From: an uncultured Serinicoccus sp.
GTDB lineage: Bacteria > Actinomycetota > Actinomycetes > Actinomycetales > Dermatophilaceae
Direction: 5' to 3'
Assembly (NCBI RefSeq): GCF_947487915.1
Contig: NZ_CANKYH010000007.1
Location: 224,488-288,487 of the forward strand
Length of the DNA: 64,000 nucleotides
Both the position numbers and the translations under genes were made by a program. Shown piece by piece: positions 53,833 to 61,888 of the stretch. The notes beneath the pieces are model-generated. The model worked only from the letters and a program-made list of their open reading frames with translations, made no database searches and was not told where the DNA came from. How positions within the stretch are numbered: position 1 is the first letter of the stretch; every line of letters starts with the position of its first letter.

Positions 53833-55817
53833 GCGTGAGCTCCTTCCAGGTGGGCGCGGTCCTGCGCTGCGCCGGGGGCGACCAGGTGTCTGCTGCGGCC
53901 GGCACGGACGCCGTTGGCGATGACCAGGACCTCGGCCAGCTCGTGGACGAGAACGACCGCGGCCAGACCCAGCACGCCGAGCAGGGCCAACGGGATCAGG
54001 ACCGCGATCAGGACCAGGGAGACCACGACGTTCTGCAGCATGATGGCGCGGGTGCGGCGGGCCTGCTCGAACGCATACGGCAGCAGCCGCAGGTCATCAC
54101 CCATGAGGGCGACGTCGGCGGTCTCGATCGCGACGTCGGTGCCCATCGCGCCCATCGCCACGCCGACGTCCGCGGTGGCCAGCGCGGGCGCGTCGTTGAC
54201 ACCGTCACCGACCATCGCGGTCGGCCCCTGGGCGCGCAGGCCGGTGACCACCTGCGACTTGTCCTCCGGGCGCAGGTCGGCGTGCACCTGCTCGATGCCG
54301 GCCTCGGCGGCCAGGGCCCGTGCGGTGACCTGGTTGTCCCCGGTCAGCATCGCCACGGTGTAGCCGTGGTCGACGAAGCGGGCGATGACCTCGGCGGCAT
54401 CGGGCCGCAGCTCGTCCCGGACGGCGATGGCACCGACCGGCTGACCGTCGACCTCGACCACGACCGCGGTCGCACCGGCCTGCTGCATCCGCCCCACGTC
54501 ACCCCCCAGGTCACCAGGGTCGACCCAGCCGGGTCTGCCGAGCCGGACCCGCGCACCGTCGACCGTGCCGACCAGGCCGGCGCCGACCACGGCCTGCACG
54601 TCCTGCGCGGCGGGCACCGTGGCGGAGGCGGCCAGGATGGCTGCCGCCAGCGGGTGCTCGCTGCGGGCTTCCAGCGCGGCCGCCCACCCCAGCACCTGGT
54701 CCCGGTCGCTCACCGGTGCGGCAGCGACGTCGACCACGGCCGGCCGGTTGCGCGTGAGTGTGCCGGTCTTGTCCAGGGCCACGGTGCGGACCCTGCCCAG
54801 GGCCTCCATCGCCGCACCACCCTTGATCAGGATCCCGCGGCGGCTCGCCGCGCCGATCGAGGCCACCGCGGTGACCGGCACCGAGATCGCCAGCGCGCAC
54901 GGGGAGGCGGCCACGACCATGACCAGGGCCCGGTGCACCCAGACCGACGGGTCACCGAGGAGCGCACCGAGCAGCGCGGTCAGGAGCGCGGCGACCAGGA
55001 TGCCGGGCACCAGCGGGCGGGCGATCCGGTCCGCGAGCCGCTGCGTGGCGCCGCGGCGGGACTGCTCGGTCTCGACCACGTGCACGATGCGGGCCAGGGA
55101 GTTGTCCTGCGCGGTGGAGGTCACCGTGACATCCAGGGCGCCGGTGCCGTTGATCGAGCCGGCGAAGACCTCCTGACCGGGGCCTGTCTCCACCGGCATC
55201 GACTCCCCCGTGATGGCCGAGGTGTCCATGCTGCTGCGCCCGCTGCGCACGGTCCCGTCGGTCGCCAGCCGCTCCCCCGGCCGGACCACCATCACGTCCC
55301 CAATCATCAGCCGGGCGGGGTCGAGGACGACCTCGCGACCCCCGCGCAGCACCGTCGCCTCCTTGGGCACCAGGTCCAGCAGCGCCCGCAGGCCGTGCCG
55401 GGTGCGAGCCAGGGAGTACTCCTCCAGGCCCTCGCTGAGGGAGAACAGGAACGCCAGCGCGGCGGCCTCCTCCACCTGCCCCAGCAGGGTGGCACCCACG
55501 GCGCCGATCGTCATCAGCAGGCCGACACCAAGCTTGCCGCGCGCCAGCCTCCGCAGCGCCCCCGGCACGAACGTGGACCCGCCCACCAGCAGCGCCGCCG
55601 CCGCGAGCACGAGCTCGACCGTCTCCCAGCCGCCGAGCCCGGCCAGGAACCCCGCTCCGAGCAGGGCACCGGAGAGCAGGCCCAGCTGCACCTCCCGCAC
55701 GTCCCAGAGCCGGGTGACCGGCTCCTCGACATCCCCACCGCCGGTGGGAGGCGGCGGGATCTCGCACCCGCACGCGTCCACGAGCACCTCCCGCTGTGGG
55801 GTCTCCTCGCGGCTCAC
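53829..55817 (-). CDS. heavy-metal P1B-type ATPase (CadA/ZntA type)
   Basis: 662-residue ATP-driven metal exporter. GTG 55817 overlaps the regulator stop (GTGA). A short head with a CGC pair (residues 16-18) replaces the usual full HMA domain. Helices start near 45; actuator TGES, membrane metal site SPCALAI, phosphorylation site DKTGTLT, SEHPLA and hinge GDGVNDAPALA are all present, as is HELAEVLVIANGVR at the end. The SPC motif and the CmtR-like partner indicate Zn/Cd/Pb export. Works with the CDF protein encoded next. Confidence 0.93.
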   Translation of the reverse strand: MSREETPQREVLVDACGCEIPPPPTGGGDVEEPVTRLWDVREVQLGLLSGALLGAGFLAGLGGWETVELVLAAAALLVGGSTFVPGALRRLARGKLGVGLLMTIGAVGATLLGQVEEAAALAFLFSLSEGLEEYSLARTRHGLRALLDLVPKEATVLRGGREVVLDPARLMIGDVMVVRPGERLATDGTVRSGRSSMDTSAITGESMPVETGPGQEVFAGSINGTGALDVTVTSTAQDNSLARIVHVVETEQSRRGATQRLADRIARPLVPGILVAALLTALLGALLGDPSVWVHRALVMVVAASPCALAISVPVTAVASIGAASRRGILIKGGAAMEALGRVRTVALDKTGTLTRNRPAVVDVAAAPVSDRDQVLGWAAALEARSEHPLAAAILAASATVPAAQDVQAVVGAGLVGTVDGARVRLGRPGWVDPGDLGGDVGRMQQAGATAVVVEVDGQPVGAIAVRDELRPDAAEVIARFVDHGYTVAMLTGDNQVTARALAAEAGIEQVHADLRPEDKSQVVTGLRAQGPTAMVGDGVNDAPALATADVGVAMGAMGTDVAIETADVALMGDDLRLLPYAFEQARRTRAIMLQNVVVSLVLIAVLIPLALLGVLGLAAVVLVHELAEVLVIANGVRAGRSRHLVAPGAAQDRAHLEGAHA

Positions 55818-56242
55818 GCGCCCTCCCCCTGCCCGGCGTGCGTGCGCAGCTGCTGCGGGGCGGGGTTGCCCTCGGTGCCGATGCCGTAGTTCGGGCACAG
55901 CGCGACGGCGGACCCCGTGGAGGCGAGCAGCCGCTCCGCCGCGTCCAGCACGCCCAGCAATTCGGGGGCACTGGTCAGCGAGAACATCGAGGCCCGGCCC
56001 TGCGGCCGGGACACCACCAGGCCACAGTCACGAAGGCACGCCAGGTGGGCGCTCACGGTCGACTGCGCCAGCCCAAGGTGTTCCGTGAGGTCACGCACCC
56101 GGTGCTCGCCCAGGCGCAGATGCTGCAGGATCGCCAACCGCGACGGGTCGGACAGGCCGTGGAACAGCGCAGCCGCCACGGGCAGCCCTGCATCGCGCTC
56201 CGGACCTTCATGGCCGATCGGGACCTTCGCTGTCATCGTCAT
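55814..56242 (-). CDS. ArsR/SmtB-family metal sensor, CmtR-like
   Basis: 142-residue winged-helix repressor that releases DNA on binding soft metals. Helix-turn-helix at about 47-75 (RVRDLTEHLGLAQSTVSAHLACLRDCG). The Cys pair C69-LRD-C73 plus C116 (ALCPNYG) matches the Cd/Pb-sensing layout of mycobacterial CmtR (two Cys in the recognition helix and one in the tail). First gene of the regulator-ATPase-CDF operon. ATG 56242 has no ribosome site, so the mRNA may be leaderless; ATG 56236 is an alternative. Confidence 0.88.
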   Translation of the reverse strand: MTMTAKVPIGHEGPERDAGLPVAAALFHGLSDPSRLAILQHLRLGEHRVRDLTEHLGLAQSTVSAHLACLRDCGLVVSRPQGRASMFSLTSAPELLGVLDAAERLLASTGSAVALCPNYGIGTEGNPAPQQLRTHAGQGEGA

Positions 56243-56261
56243 AGAGCGATGTTAGCGCACT
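56243..56261 (-). promoter_or_regulatory. dyad overlapping the metal operon promoter (AG-N-GCG-N7-CGC-N-CT)
   Basis: AGAGCG-N7-CGCACT is an imperfect dyad directly abutting the CmtR-like start codon, with TAACAT on the minus strand as a possible -10. Fits autoregulation of a leaderless message by the ArsR-type repressor. Confidence 0.45.
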
Positions 56262-56469
56262 CACTGCGTGCCGTGCGTCGCCGGGTCAGGTGGACTGGCG
56301 TACCGCGGCGGGCCGCGACAGACCGGCCCCCTGTGGATGCACACTCATCTGCTGCGCCCGCGCCATCGGCCGTGCTGGTGCTGCGGTGGGCGGACCGGAC
56401 AGCTGGCCTTGTTCCGGCGTGTTATGGCTGGCGCGCGAGGTCGGGGTCCGGGTCGTGCCTGGGCGAAGG

Positions 56470-56871
56470 CTACTGCGACGGGGACAGGATGTGGCAGATG
56501 TCCTGGTCTGCACAGTCGCCGGGGTCTAGCAGGCGGCTGCGCTGGAGCAGGGTCTCGAGCTCTGTCTGCAGCGTGAGGAGGTCGCGGATCCGTGTCCGGA
56601 CGTCGGCGAGTCTGGTGTCTAGGAGTGTGGTGACGTGCTGGCAGGGGGTGGTCCCTTGGTCACGCAGGTCCAGGATGCTGCGGATCTGGGACAGCGTGAG
56701 CCCGGCGGCCTGCGCCATGGCGATGAAGCGCAGCCGTGTGGCTGCGGACTCGTCGTAGACGCGGTAGCCGTTCGCCCCGCGCGCGGGCTCGGCCAGCAGG
56801 CCCTGGCGCTCGTAGAAGCGGATGGTCTGACTGCTCACTCCCGCCGACTCGGCCAGCTCTCCGATCCGCAT
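56470..56871 (-). CDS. MerR-family metal-responsive regulator
   Basis: 133-residue MerR regulator, ATG 56871. N-terminal winged helix (MRIGELAESAGVSSQTIRFYERQGLL), long dimer helix 78-112, and metal ligands: C77 (TTPCQHV), C120 and C126-H127 (GDCADQDICHIL), the layout of Zn/Cd/Pb-type MerR sensors. Divergent from the thioredoxin-like gene across a perfect MerR operator at 56898-56919. It would bend the promoter spacer to activate on metal binding. Confidence 0.9.
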   Translation of the reverse strand: MRIGELAESAGVSSQTIRFYERQGLLAEPARGANGYRVYDESAATRLRFIAMAQAAGLTLSQIRSILDLRDQGTTPCQHVTTLLDTRLADVRTRIRDLLTLQTELETLLQRSRLLDPGDCADQDICHILSPSQ

Positions 56872-56894
56872 TCGCCCTGTCCTACCTCTCACGC

Positions 56895-56926
56895 TTGACC
56901 TTGTACCAGGGTACAAGGTCTAGCGT
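56895..56926 (+). promoter_or_regulatory. MerR-type promoter with perfect operator
   Basis: -35 TTGACC at 56895-56900 and -10 TAGCGT at 56921-56926 with a 20-base spacer, longer than the normal 17. The spacer is filled with a perfect palindrome: arm ACCTTGTACC (56898-56907), AG, and the arm's exact inverse complement to 56919. This is the classic geometry for MerR activation. The driven gene starts at 56934. Confidence 0.85.
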
Positions 56927-56933
56927 CGCGGGT

Positions 56934-57248
56934 ATGGACGTCTGCCTCCTCTACTTCGAGGACTGCCCCAACTGGAAGGTGACTGACCGCAGGTTGGTCG
57001 CGATCGCGGCCGAGCACCCGGAAGTCAGGATCCGGCGTCAGCGCGTCGAGACCCGGGAGCAGGCCGAACAGGTGGGCTTTCGCGGCTCACCCACAGTGCT
57101 GGTCGACGGTACCGACGTGTTCTCCGCCCCAGACCCGGCAGGGGGGCTGTCGTGCCGGGTCTACCACACGGCGGACGGTCTGGCTGGGGCACCGACCACG
57201 GGACAGCTGTACGCAGCGCTGGGACTGGCCCAGGAGGCCACGCGATGA
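56934..57248 (+). CDS. small thioredoxin-fold protein
   Basis: 104-residue thioredoxin-like protein. CLLYFEDCPNW near the N-terminus supplies Cys4 and Cys11; GSPTVLVDG is the cis-Pro region; a third Cys is in LSCRVY (Cys74). No CxxC. Similar small proteins accompany mercury and other metal-resistance genes. It is driven by the MerR operator and overlaps the flavoprotein gene by four bases, suggesting a redox relay between the two. Confidence 0.8.
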   Translation: MDVCLLYFEDCPNWKVTDRRLVAIAAEHPEVRIRRQRVETREQAEQVGFRGSPTVLVDGTDVFSAPDPAGGLSCRVYHTADGLAGAPTTGQLYAALGLAQEATR

Positions 57249-58597
57249 CCTACGACTACGACCTGATCGTCATCGGTGCCGGCATGGCCGGCGTCACGGC
57301 GGCGAACAAGTGCGCCTCCGCGGGGTGGAAGGTCGCGATCGTCGACGCCCTGCCCTACGGCGGCACGTGTGCCCTGCGCGGGTGCGACCCCAAGAAGATC
57401 CTGCGCCGCGGTGCCGAGGTCATCGACAGCGCCCGCCTGATGCGCGGCAAGGGCATCGACGACGACGGCCTGTCGATCAACTGGGCCGACCTCATGGCGC
57501 ACAAGCACGGCTTCACCGACCCCGTCCCCGCGCAGATGGAGGAAGGGCTGTCAGACAACGGGGTCACCACCCTGCACGGGACCGCGCGGTTCACCGGTCC
57601 CAACACCGTGGCCATCGACGACGCCCCCTACACCGGCCGACACTTCCTCATCGCCACCGGTGCCCGCCCCCGCCCGCTGGACCTGCCCGGGCACGAGCAC
57701 CTGGTAGACAGCACCGGCTTCCTGGACCTGCCCGAGCTGCCGCGACGGATCCTGTTCGTCGGCGGTGGCTTCATCTCCTTCGAGTTCGCCCACATCGCCG
57801 CCCGGGCCGGCAGCACCCCCGTCATCCTGGACCGCAAACCTCGACCGCTGAAGGCCTTCGACCCCGACCTCGTCGACCTCCTCGTCGACCGCAGCACCCA
57901 GGTCGGGATCGAGACCTGGCGCTCTGCGACGCTCACCGCGGTGGAGACGACCGCCACCGGCTATCAGGTGAGCGTCGATGAATCAGGGCGGTCAAGGACA
58001 GCCGAGTTCGACCTGGTCGTCCACGGCGCAGGCCGGACCCCCGAGCTGACGACCCTGGACCTGGACGCCGCCGGCGTCCAGTGGGACGAGGACGGGGTCC
58101 GCGTAGCAGCCCACCTGCAGAGCACCAGCAACCCGGCGGTCTACGCCGCCGGCGACGCGGCCAGCACCCCCGGCATGCCGCTGACCCCGGTCGCCGTGTT
58201 CGAGGGCAAGGTCGCCGCGTCAAACATGCTCAAGGGCACCACGACCGCCCCGGACTACACCGGCGTGCCCACCGCGGTGTTCACGATCCCCGAACTCACC
58301 CGGGTCGGCCTGCTCGAGGAAGAGGCCCTCGCCCGGGGCATGGAAATCGACGTCCGCTACTCCGACACCAGCAGCTGGTACTCCAACTACCGCATCGGGG
58401 AGACGACCGCCGCGGCCAAGATCCTCATCGACCGCTCCAACGACACCATCGCGGGAGCACACCTGCTCGGCCCCGAGTACGCCGAGCTCGTCAACACCCT
58501 CGCCCTCGCCATGAAGCTGGGACTCACCACCCGCCAGCTGAAATCGATGACCGCCGCCTACCCCACCGTCGGATCAGACCTAGGCTCCATGCTCTGA
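57245..58597 (+). CDS. glutathione-reductase-like FAD-dependent disulfide oxidoreductase
   Basis: 450-residue pyridine-nucleotide disulfide oxidoreductase. FAD motif IGAGMAGV at residues 10-17, redox pair C42-ALRG-C47 in GGTCALRGCDPKK, NAD(P) motif FVGGGFISFE near residue 178, second FAD motif VYAAGDAA. It lacks the C-terminal vicinal Cys pair and the N-terminal HMA domain of mercuric reductase, and the catalytic His of the interface motif is replaced (AYPTVGSD). Hence not MerA. It is the second gene of a metal-induced operon; it may reduce the thioredoxin-like partner. Confidence 0.85.
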   Translation: MTYDYDLIVIGAGMAGVTAANKCASAGWKVAIVDALPYGGTCALRGCDPKKILRRGAEVIDSARLMRGKGIDDDGLSINWADLMAHKHGFTDPVPAQMEEGLSDNGVTTLHGTARFTGPNTVAIDDAPYTGRHFLIATGARPRPLDLPGHEHLVDSTGFLDLPELPRRILFVGGGFISFEFAHIAARAGSTPVILDRKPRPLKAFDPDLVDLLVDRSTQVGIETWRSATLTAVETTATGYQVSVDESGRSRTAEFDLVVHGAGRTPELTTLDLDAAGVQWDEDGVRVAAHLQSTSNPAVYAAGDAASTPGMPLTPVAVFEGKVAASNMLKGTTTAPDYTGVPTAVFTIPELTRVGLLEEEALARGMEIDVRYSDTSSWYSNYRIGETTAAAKILIDRSNDTIAGAHLLGPEYAELVNTLALAMKLGLTTRQLKSMTAAYPTVGSDLGSML

Positions 58598-58740
58598 ACC
58601 AGGACCAACCAGCGACCCCCAGATCGCGGACCAGGGGACAAAGGCCAGTCGGACCGGTCTTGCCCGCCCGCTTCACGATTACCGGATCTGCCGCGTGGAC
58701 GACGGCTACGCTCGTCCGACTTTTGCCGCGCTGCGGGCGG

Positions 58741-59223
58741 TCATTGCCGTAGATGGCTTCGCAACACCTTGTCGACTGCAGCCATGAGGCGGGGAGGCAC
58801 CCGGCCTATTGCATCACCGACCTGTTCGTCGGCCACCGAGCGCATCTGCTCCGCCTGGGTCTTGCAGTCCACCCGCAGTCCTGTCTCCTCAGCTGGCAGC
58901 AACACCTGGCACGGGAAGACCAGCTCCACGTTGCTGGTGAGGGACACGACTTTGATGACTCCACGACCGAGTCGTTCAGCCATGATGTTCGCCCGATCGG
59001 AACTGAAGAGCGCCGCCAGGCGCGGCTTGTTGGCCTCGCTATCGCGCACTGGATCCAGATCGACGAGGCGGATCTCACCGCACAGCAGGTGAGCACGATC
59101 GAGGACGCCGATGCCCAGCGTCCTCGTCCCCCGCCAAGATACGGACGTGTCTCTGTCACCTCCGTACCTCTTGACACGAGGATCAGCCCCCGAGGACAGT
59201 CGTGCCGAGACACCATCGGGCAA
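58741..59223 (-). CDS. MazF/PemK-like toxin domain, possibly 5'-decayed
   Basis: 160-codon frame whose residues 49-160 resemble MazF/PemK endoribonucleases: GEIRLVDLDPVRDSEANKPR, then VIKVVSLTSNVE, then GLRVDCKTQAEQMRSV and DAIGRVPPRLMAAVDKVLRSHL. The first 45 codons have no such similarity, the frame opens with TTG, and no ATG or GTG lies just before the domain. No antitoxin gene is visible directly upstream. So it is an orphan or a remnant with unclear start. Confidence 0.6.
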   Translation of the reverse strand: MPDGVSARLSSGADPRVKRYGGDRDTSVSWRGTRTLGIGVLDRAHLLCGEIRLVDLDPVRDSEANKPRLAALFSSDRANIMAERLGRGVIKVVSLTSNVELVFPCQVLLPAEETGLRVDCKTQAEQMRSVADEQVGDAIGRVPPRLMAAVDKVLRSHLRQ

Positions 59224-59359
59224 GTCTGCGCCGCAGTACGGGAAGGGTATGCAGGGCGCTGTACGTGTTACGCCGCTGCGACTGGTATCAGAACAAATGG
59301 ATGGTTAACCTCAGCATGGCGCAGGACCTCGCCAAAGCTTTGACCGGGACGGAGTAGGT

Positions 59360-60370
59360 ATGTCCTCACTGGCCCTCATTGCATTGGCTCTTGTCGGGAC
59401 TATGCTTATCGCAATATCCGTCAATAGGCGCGAAAGCGCCTTGGCTATTCCCTTTGCCATTATTGGCACTACGCTGGTGCTCTTTTCCGCCTCGGAATTC
59501 TTTGTCCCGCAGCGCATCCGTGGACTTCTTGCTCCGATCCTGCTGACTGTCGCAGCCTTTACTTTGCCTCTCGTGGCTTTGCTTGCGATCTTAGCCGTCC
59601 GCCTATGGAGGCAACACACAGTTCGCCCACCTCAGGCGCCCGATCAATCGAGGGCGAGTCTTGCTATCGCCTTGGGTGCTGGCGCTGTAGTGACGTTCTC
59701 AATCTTGCTGATTCAGACCGTAGTGCAGATCATAGACTACCAGCAGAATTTAGAAAACCAACGTCAGACGATCCGGCTCGCCCTAGCGTCGCAGTCGGAC
59801 CTGTCCGGACTGGCGGCGCCGTTAGATCCAGCCGACGGGGAAATCCTCGACATGAGCGGATACTGGTTGAGGGGCAAAAAGCTCAACTGGGCCTCACTCA
59901 ACGGTGTCAATTTTCAGGGTGCAAATTTTGTGTTTGCCGACTTGAGTGGTGCCATGCTTCGGGACGCCAATCTGGGGGCCGACGATAATGGACGTCGTAC
60001 GGACCTACGCGCAGCGAGTCTATATTGGTCCGATCTGACCCATGCTAGCTTCAGCGGAGCCAATCTGGTGGACGCTGACCTGCGACGGGCGTTCCTATGC
60101 GGGGTAGATCTATCCCAAGCAGATCTCACCCGGACAGACCTCCGTGGGGCAACCATGGATGTAGATCCGCAATCGGGGGATACCTGTGCTGGCGGGGCAA
60201 CCAAGTTGCCGCCGCGGGAGGCTTTTCCAACCGCGTGTTGGCCAGACGAGACGGAGGCCCACAGCGGTTGCGGCGGAGAGGCGAGATCCGTCGTATGCCA
60301 ACGGGACGGCAGAGTCGCGCAAACTCCCGCCCTTGATCCGAATGAACAATCTTGCGAAAAGAATACTTAG
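59360..60370 (+). CDS. membrane-anchored pentapeptide-repeat protein
   Basis: 336 residues. Helices at about 2-20, 28-48, 55-82 and 100-125, then a coiled linker (QQNLENQRQTIRLALASQSDLSGL), then a pentapeptide-repeat right-handed coil from about 165 to 265 with A(N/D)LxxA-type units (SGANLVDADLRRAFLCGVDLSQADLTRTDLRGA). The last 70 residues hold five Cys (TCAGG, ACW, GCGG, VCQ, SCEK). The gene is visibly richer in A and T than its neighbours, pointing to a foreign origin. Function unknown; similar membrane pentapeptide proteins occur in mobile elements. Confidence 0.75.
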   Translation: MSSLALIALALVGTMLIAISVNRRESALAIPFAIIGTTLVLFSASEFFVPQRIRGLLAPILLTVAAFTLPLVALLAILAVRLWRQHTVRPPQAPDQSRASLAIALGAGAVVTFSILLIQTVVQIIDYQQNLENQRQTIRLALASQSDLSGLAAPLDPADGEILDMSGYWLRGKKLNWASLNGVNFQGANFVFADLSGAMLRDANLGADDNGRRTDLRAASLYWSDLTHASFSGANLVDADLRRAFLCGVDLSQADLTRTDLRGATMDVDPQSGDTCAGGATKLPPREAFPTACWPDETEAHSGCGGEARSVVCQRDGRVAQTPALDPNEQSCEKNT

Positions 60371-60518
60371 CACAGTAGACCAAGGGGTGCGCCTGGCCAG
60401 CGTAAAGGGTGGAGCGCGCGCCCCAACCGCTAACGAATTCACCGGGCTGGTGCCGCCAAAGGCCCCAGCGTGCGTGCGCAGGGTGGACGCTGCGCACCAG
60501 CATCCGCTCTTGCCGCGG

Positions 60519-61121
60519 TTAGGACTGCCGTTCCGCTACGTCCAACAGCAAGTGGACTAACTCATCGGGTCGGTTCGTTATGCCGAAGAAGCCGTCCGGT
60601 GTTCCCGCCTTTAACTCGCCCACATAGCCAATCACTGGGAGATCTGGGCGTCGTTTCGCCATGGCCTTGGCCAGGTCCATGCCGGCGCTCTTGGATTCTG
60701 GCCTGTCGATGTCAGTTATCAGGACCGTGGGGTCGACCCTCGGTATCAGGGCGTTCGCCTCCTCAGTGGTTACGGCAGTGTCCACGGTGACGCCGAGATC
60801 TCGTAGGTAGGTCCGCTCCACATGGTTGTTGTCCGGCTGGTCGTCCACCCACAGGACCCGCAATCGGAGCAACTGTGCTTGGTTGCGGGCCACTCGCTTC
60901 TCGACAGCGCGAACAGCGCTCTCCGACACTGGCGGCCTTGCGGGAGCCTGCCTCAACGGTTCGGCCGAGACCTCGATGACACCGGCGATACCGATCTTCG
61001 TCGCCCGCTTGGCTATGCCTTTGATCGGGTCCCAGAGCAAGACTAGCGTGACCACGAGGAGGACCAGCGTGGCCAGCGGCACGAGCTGCTCGATCATCGC
61101 GACCCAGACGTTATCGCTCAC
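60519..61121 (-). CDS. membrane-anchored receiver-domain protein (third gene of a three-gene cassette)
   Basis: 200 residues. One membrane helix at about 10-30, a basic stretch and linker to 85, then a CheY-like receiver: acidic pair D93-D94 in LWVDDQPDNN, phospho-acceptor D137 in VLITDIDRP, and a closing helix NRPDELVHLLLDVAE. It lacks any output domain. No histidine kinase lies nearby. Overlaps the preceding gene by four bases (ATGA). Receiver domains with this VDDQPDNN opening occur as stand-alone modules in island-borne defence or stress genes, but I cannot name a system. Confidence 0.7.
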   Translation of the reverse strand: MSDNVWVAMIEQLVPLATLVLLVVTLVLLWDPIKGIAKRATKIGIAGVIEVSAEPLRQAPARPPVSESAVRAVEKRVARNQAQLLRLRVLWVDDQPDNNHVERTYLRDLGVTVDTAVTTEEANALIPRVDPTVLITDIDRPESKSAGMDLAKAMAKRRPDLPVIGYVGELKAGTPDGFFGITNRPDELVHLLLDVAERQS

Positions 61122-61888
61122 CAGGGATCAAGCTCCTCGATCACCAGCAGTGCAGCTTGTATCTGCGGCCGTCGTTCGGCGCCGAATGCCAGGCCGAAGC
61201 CGGATGGCGAGCGCCTCAGCGCGTGCAGGGTCAGAAGGATCTCCGGATCTGTCGCCGAGACGGGTCCGAGGCCGATCGCCCAGGACTCCTCGTCGGGGTG
61301 CGCCCTATCAAGTGCGTCCTGGACCGACCCAAGCAGGACGTCGACCACCGCGGGCGCGGACGGTTCGCTGATGAAGCCAACCTCCGTGGTGCGACCACCG
61401 CGGACCGCCGCGTGAAGAAGCCGGATATCGAGGCCGTACGGGCCCAGCCCCAGGCGTGAGTACCCGGGTCCCCCAAAGTCCTCTGGGCCGAGCTCGTCCT
61501 CGACGTCCCCCGTCGCGATGCGCAAGAGCGCCCCTGGGTAGCCTGTTGCCTCGACCTTGTAACCCACAAAGTCGTCCTCACCGAAGTGCAGTGCGAGCAA
61601 CGTGTTGTGGTCGAGAGCTGCCGCAGCAAGCGGCCAACCGGGGTGCTTCATAGCCGCGAGCCATGAGGTCGCGCTCCTTGCCGCGTCGCGCGCGGCCTCC
61701 TGATCGACGAGCGCCATCAGCCCTATGCCGCGCAAAGAGTGGGCGGCGATGTAGTCCGAGCCTTCGCCACGGCGCGGTTCGGTGGTCCGCATCGCGTGGT
61801 GGGCGGCTACGAGCATTGCGCCCGCCGTCCGCTCGATGACTTCGACCTGCAGACCGAGCAGGTCGATGGCGTCGTAAAGAACCGCCAC
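61118..61888 (-). CDS. uncharacterised protein (second gene of the cassette)
   Basis: 256 residues, GTG 61888 directly after the stop of the first gene. No membrane helix. Composition is soluble alpha/beta with HSLRGIGLMALVDQEAARDAARSATSWLAAM as a helical hairpin-like segment and an Asp/Gly-rich middle (GDVEDELGPEDFGGPGYSRLGLGPYG). I do not recognise a domain. Its coupling to both neighbours makes it a stoichiometric partner. Confidence 0.6.
   Translation of the reverse strand: MAVLYDAIDLLGLQVEVIERTAGAMLVAAHHAMRTTEPRRGEGSDYIAAHSLRGIGLMALVDQEAARDAARSATSWLAAMKHPGWPLAAAALDHNTLLALHFGEDDFVGYKVEATGYPGALLRIATGDVEDELGPEDFGGPGYSRLGLGPYGLDIRLLHAAVRGGRTTEVGFISEPSAPAVVDVLLGSVQDALDRAHPDEESWAIGLGPVSATDPEILLTLHALRRSPSGFGLAFGAERRPQIQAALLVIEELDPW

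Noticed and set aside
57245..58597. Mercuric reductase (MerA)
   Set aside because: Regulated by a MerR-type switch and flavoprotein fold fits, but the C-terminal Cys pair and HMA domain are missing.
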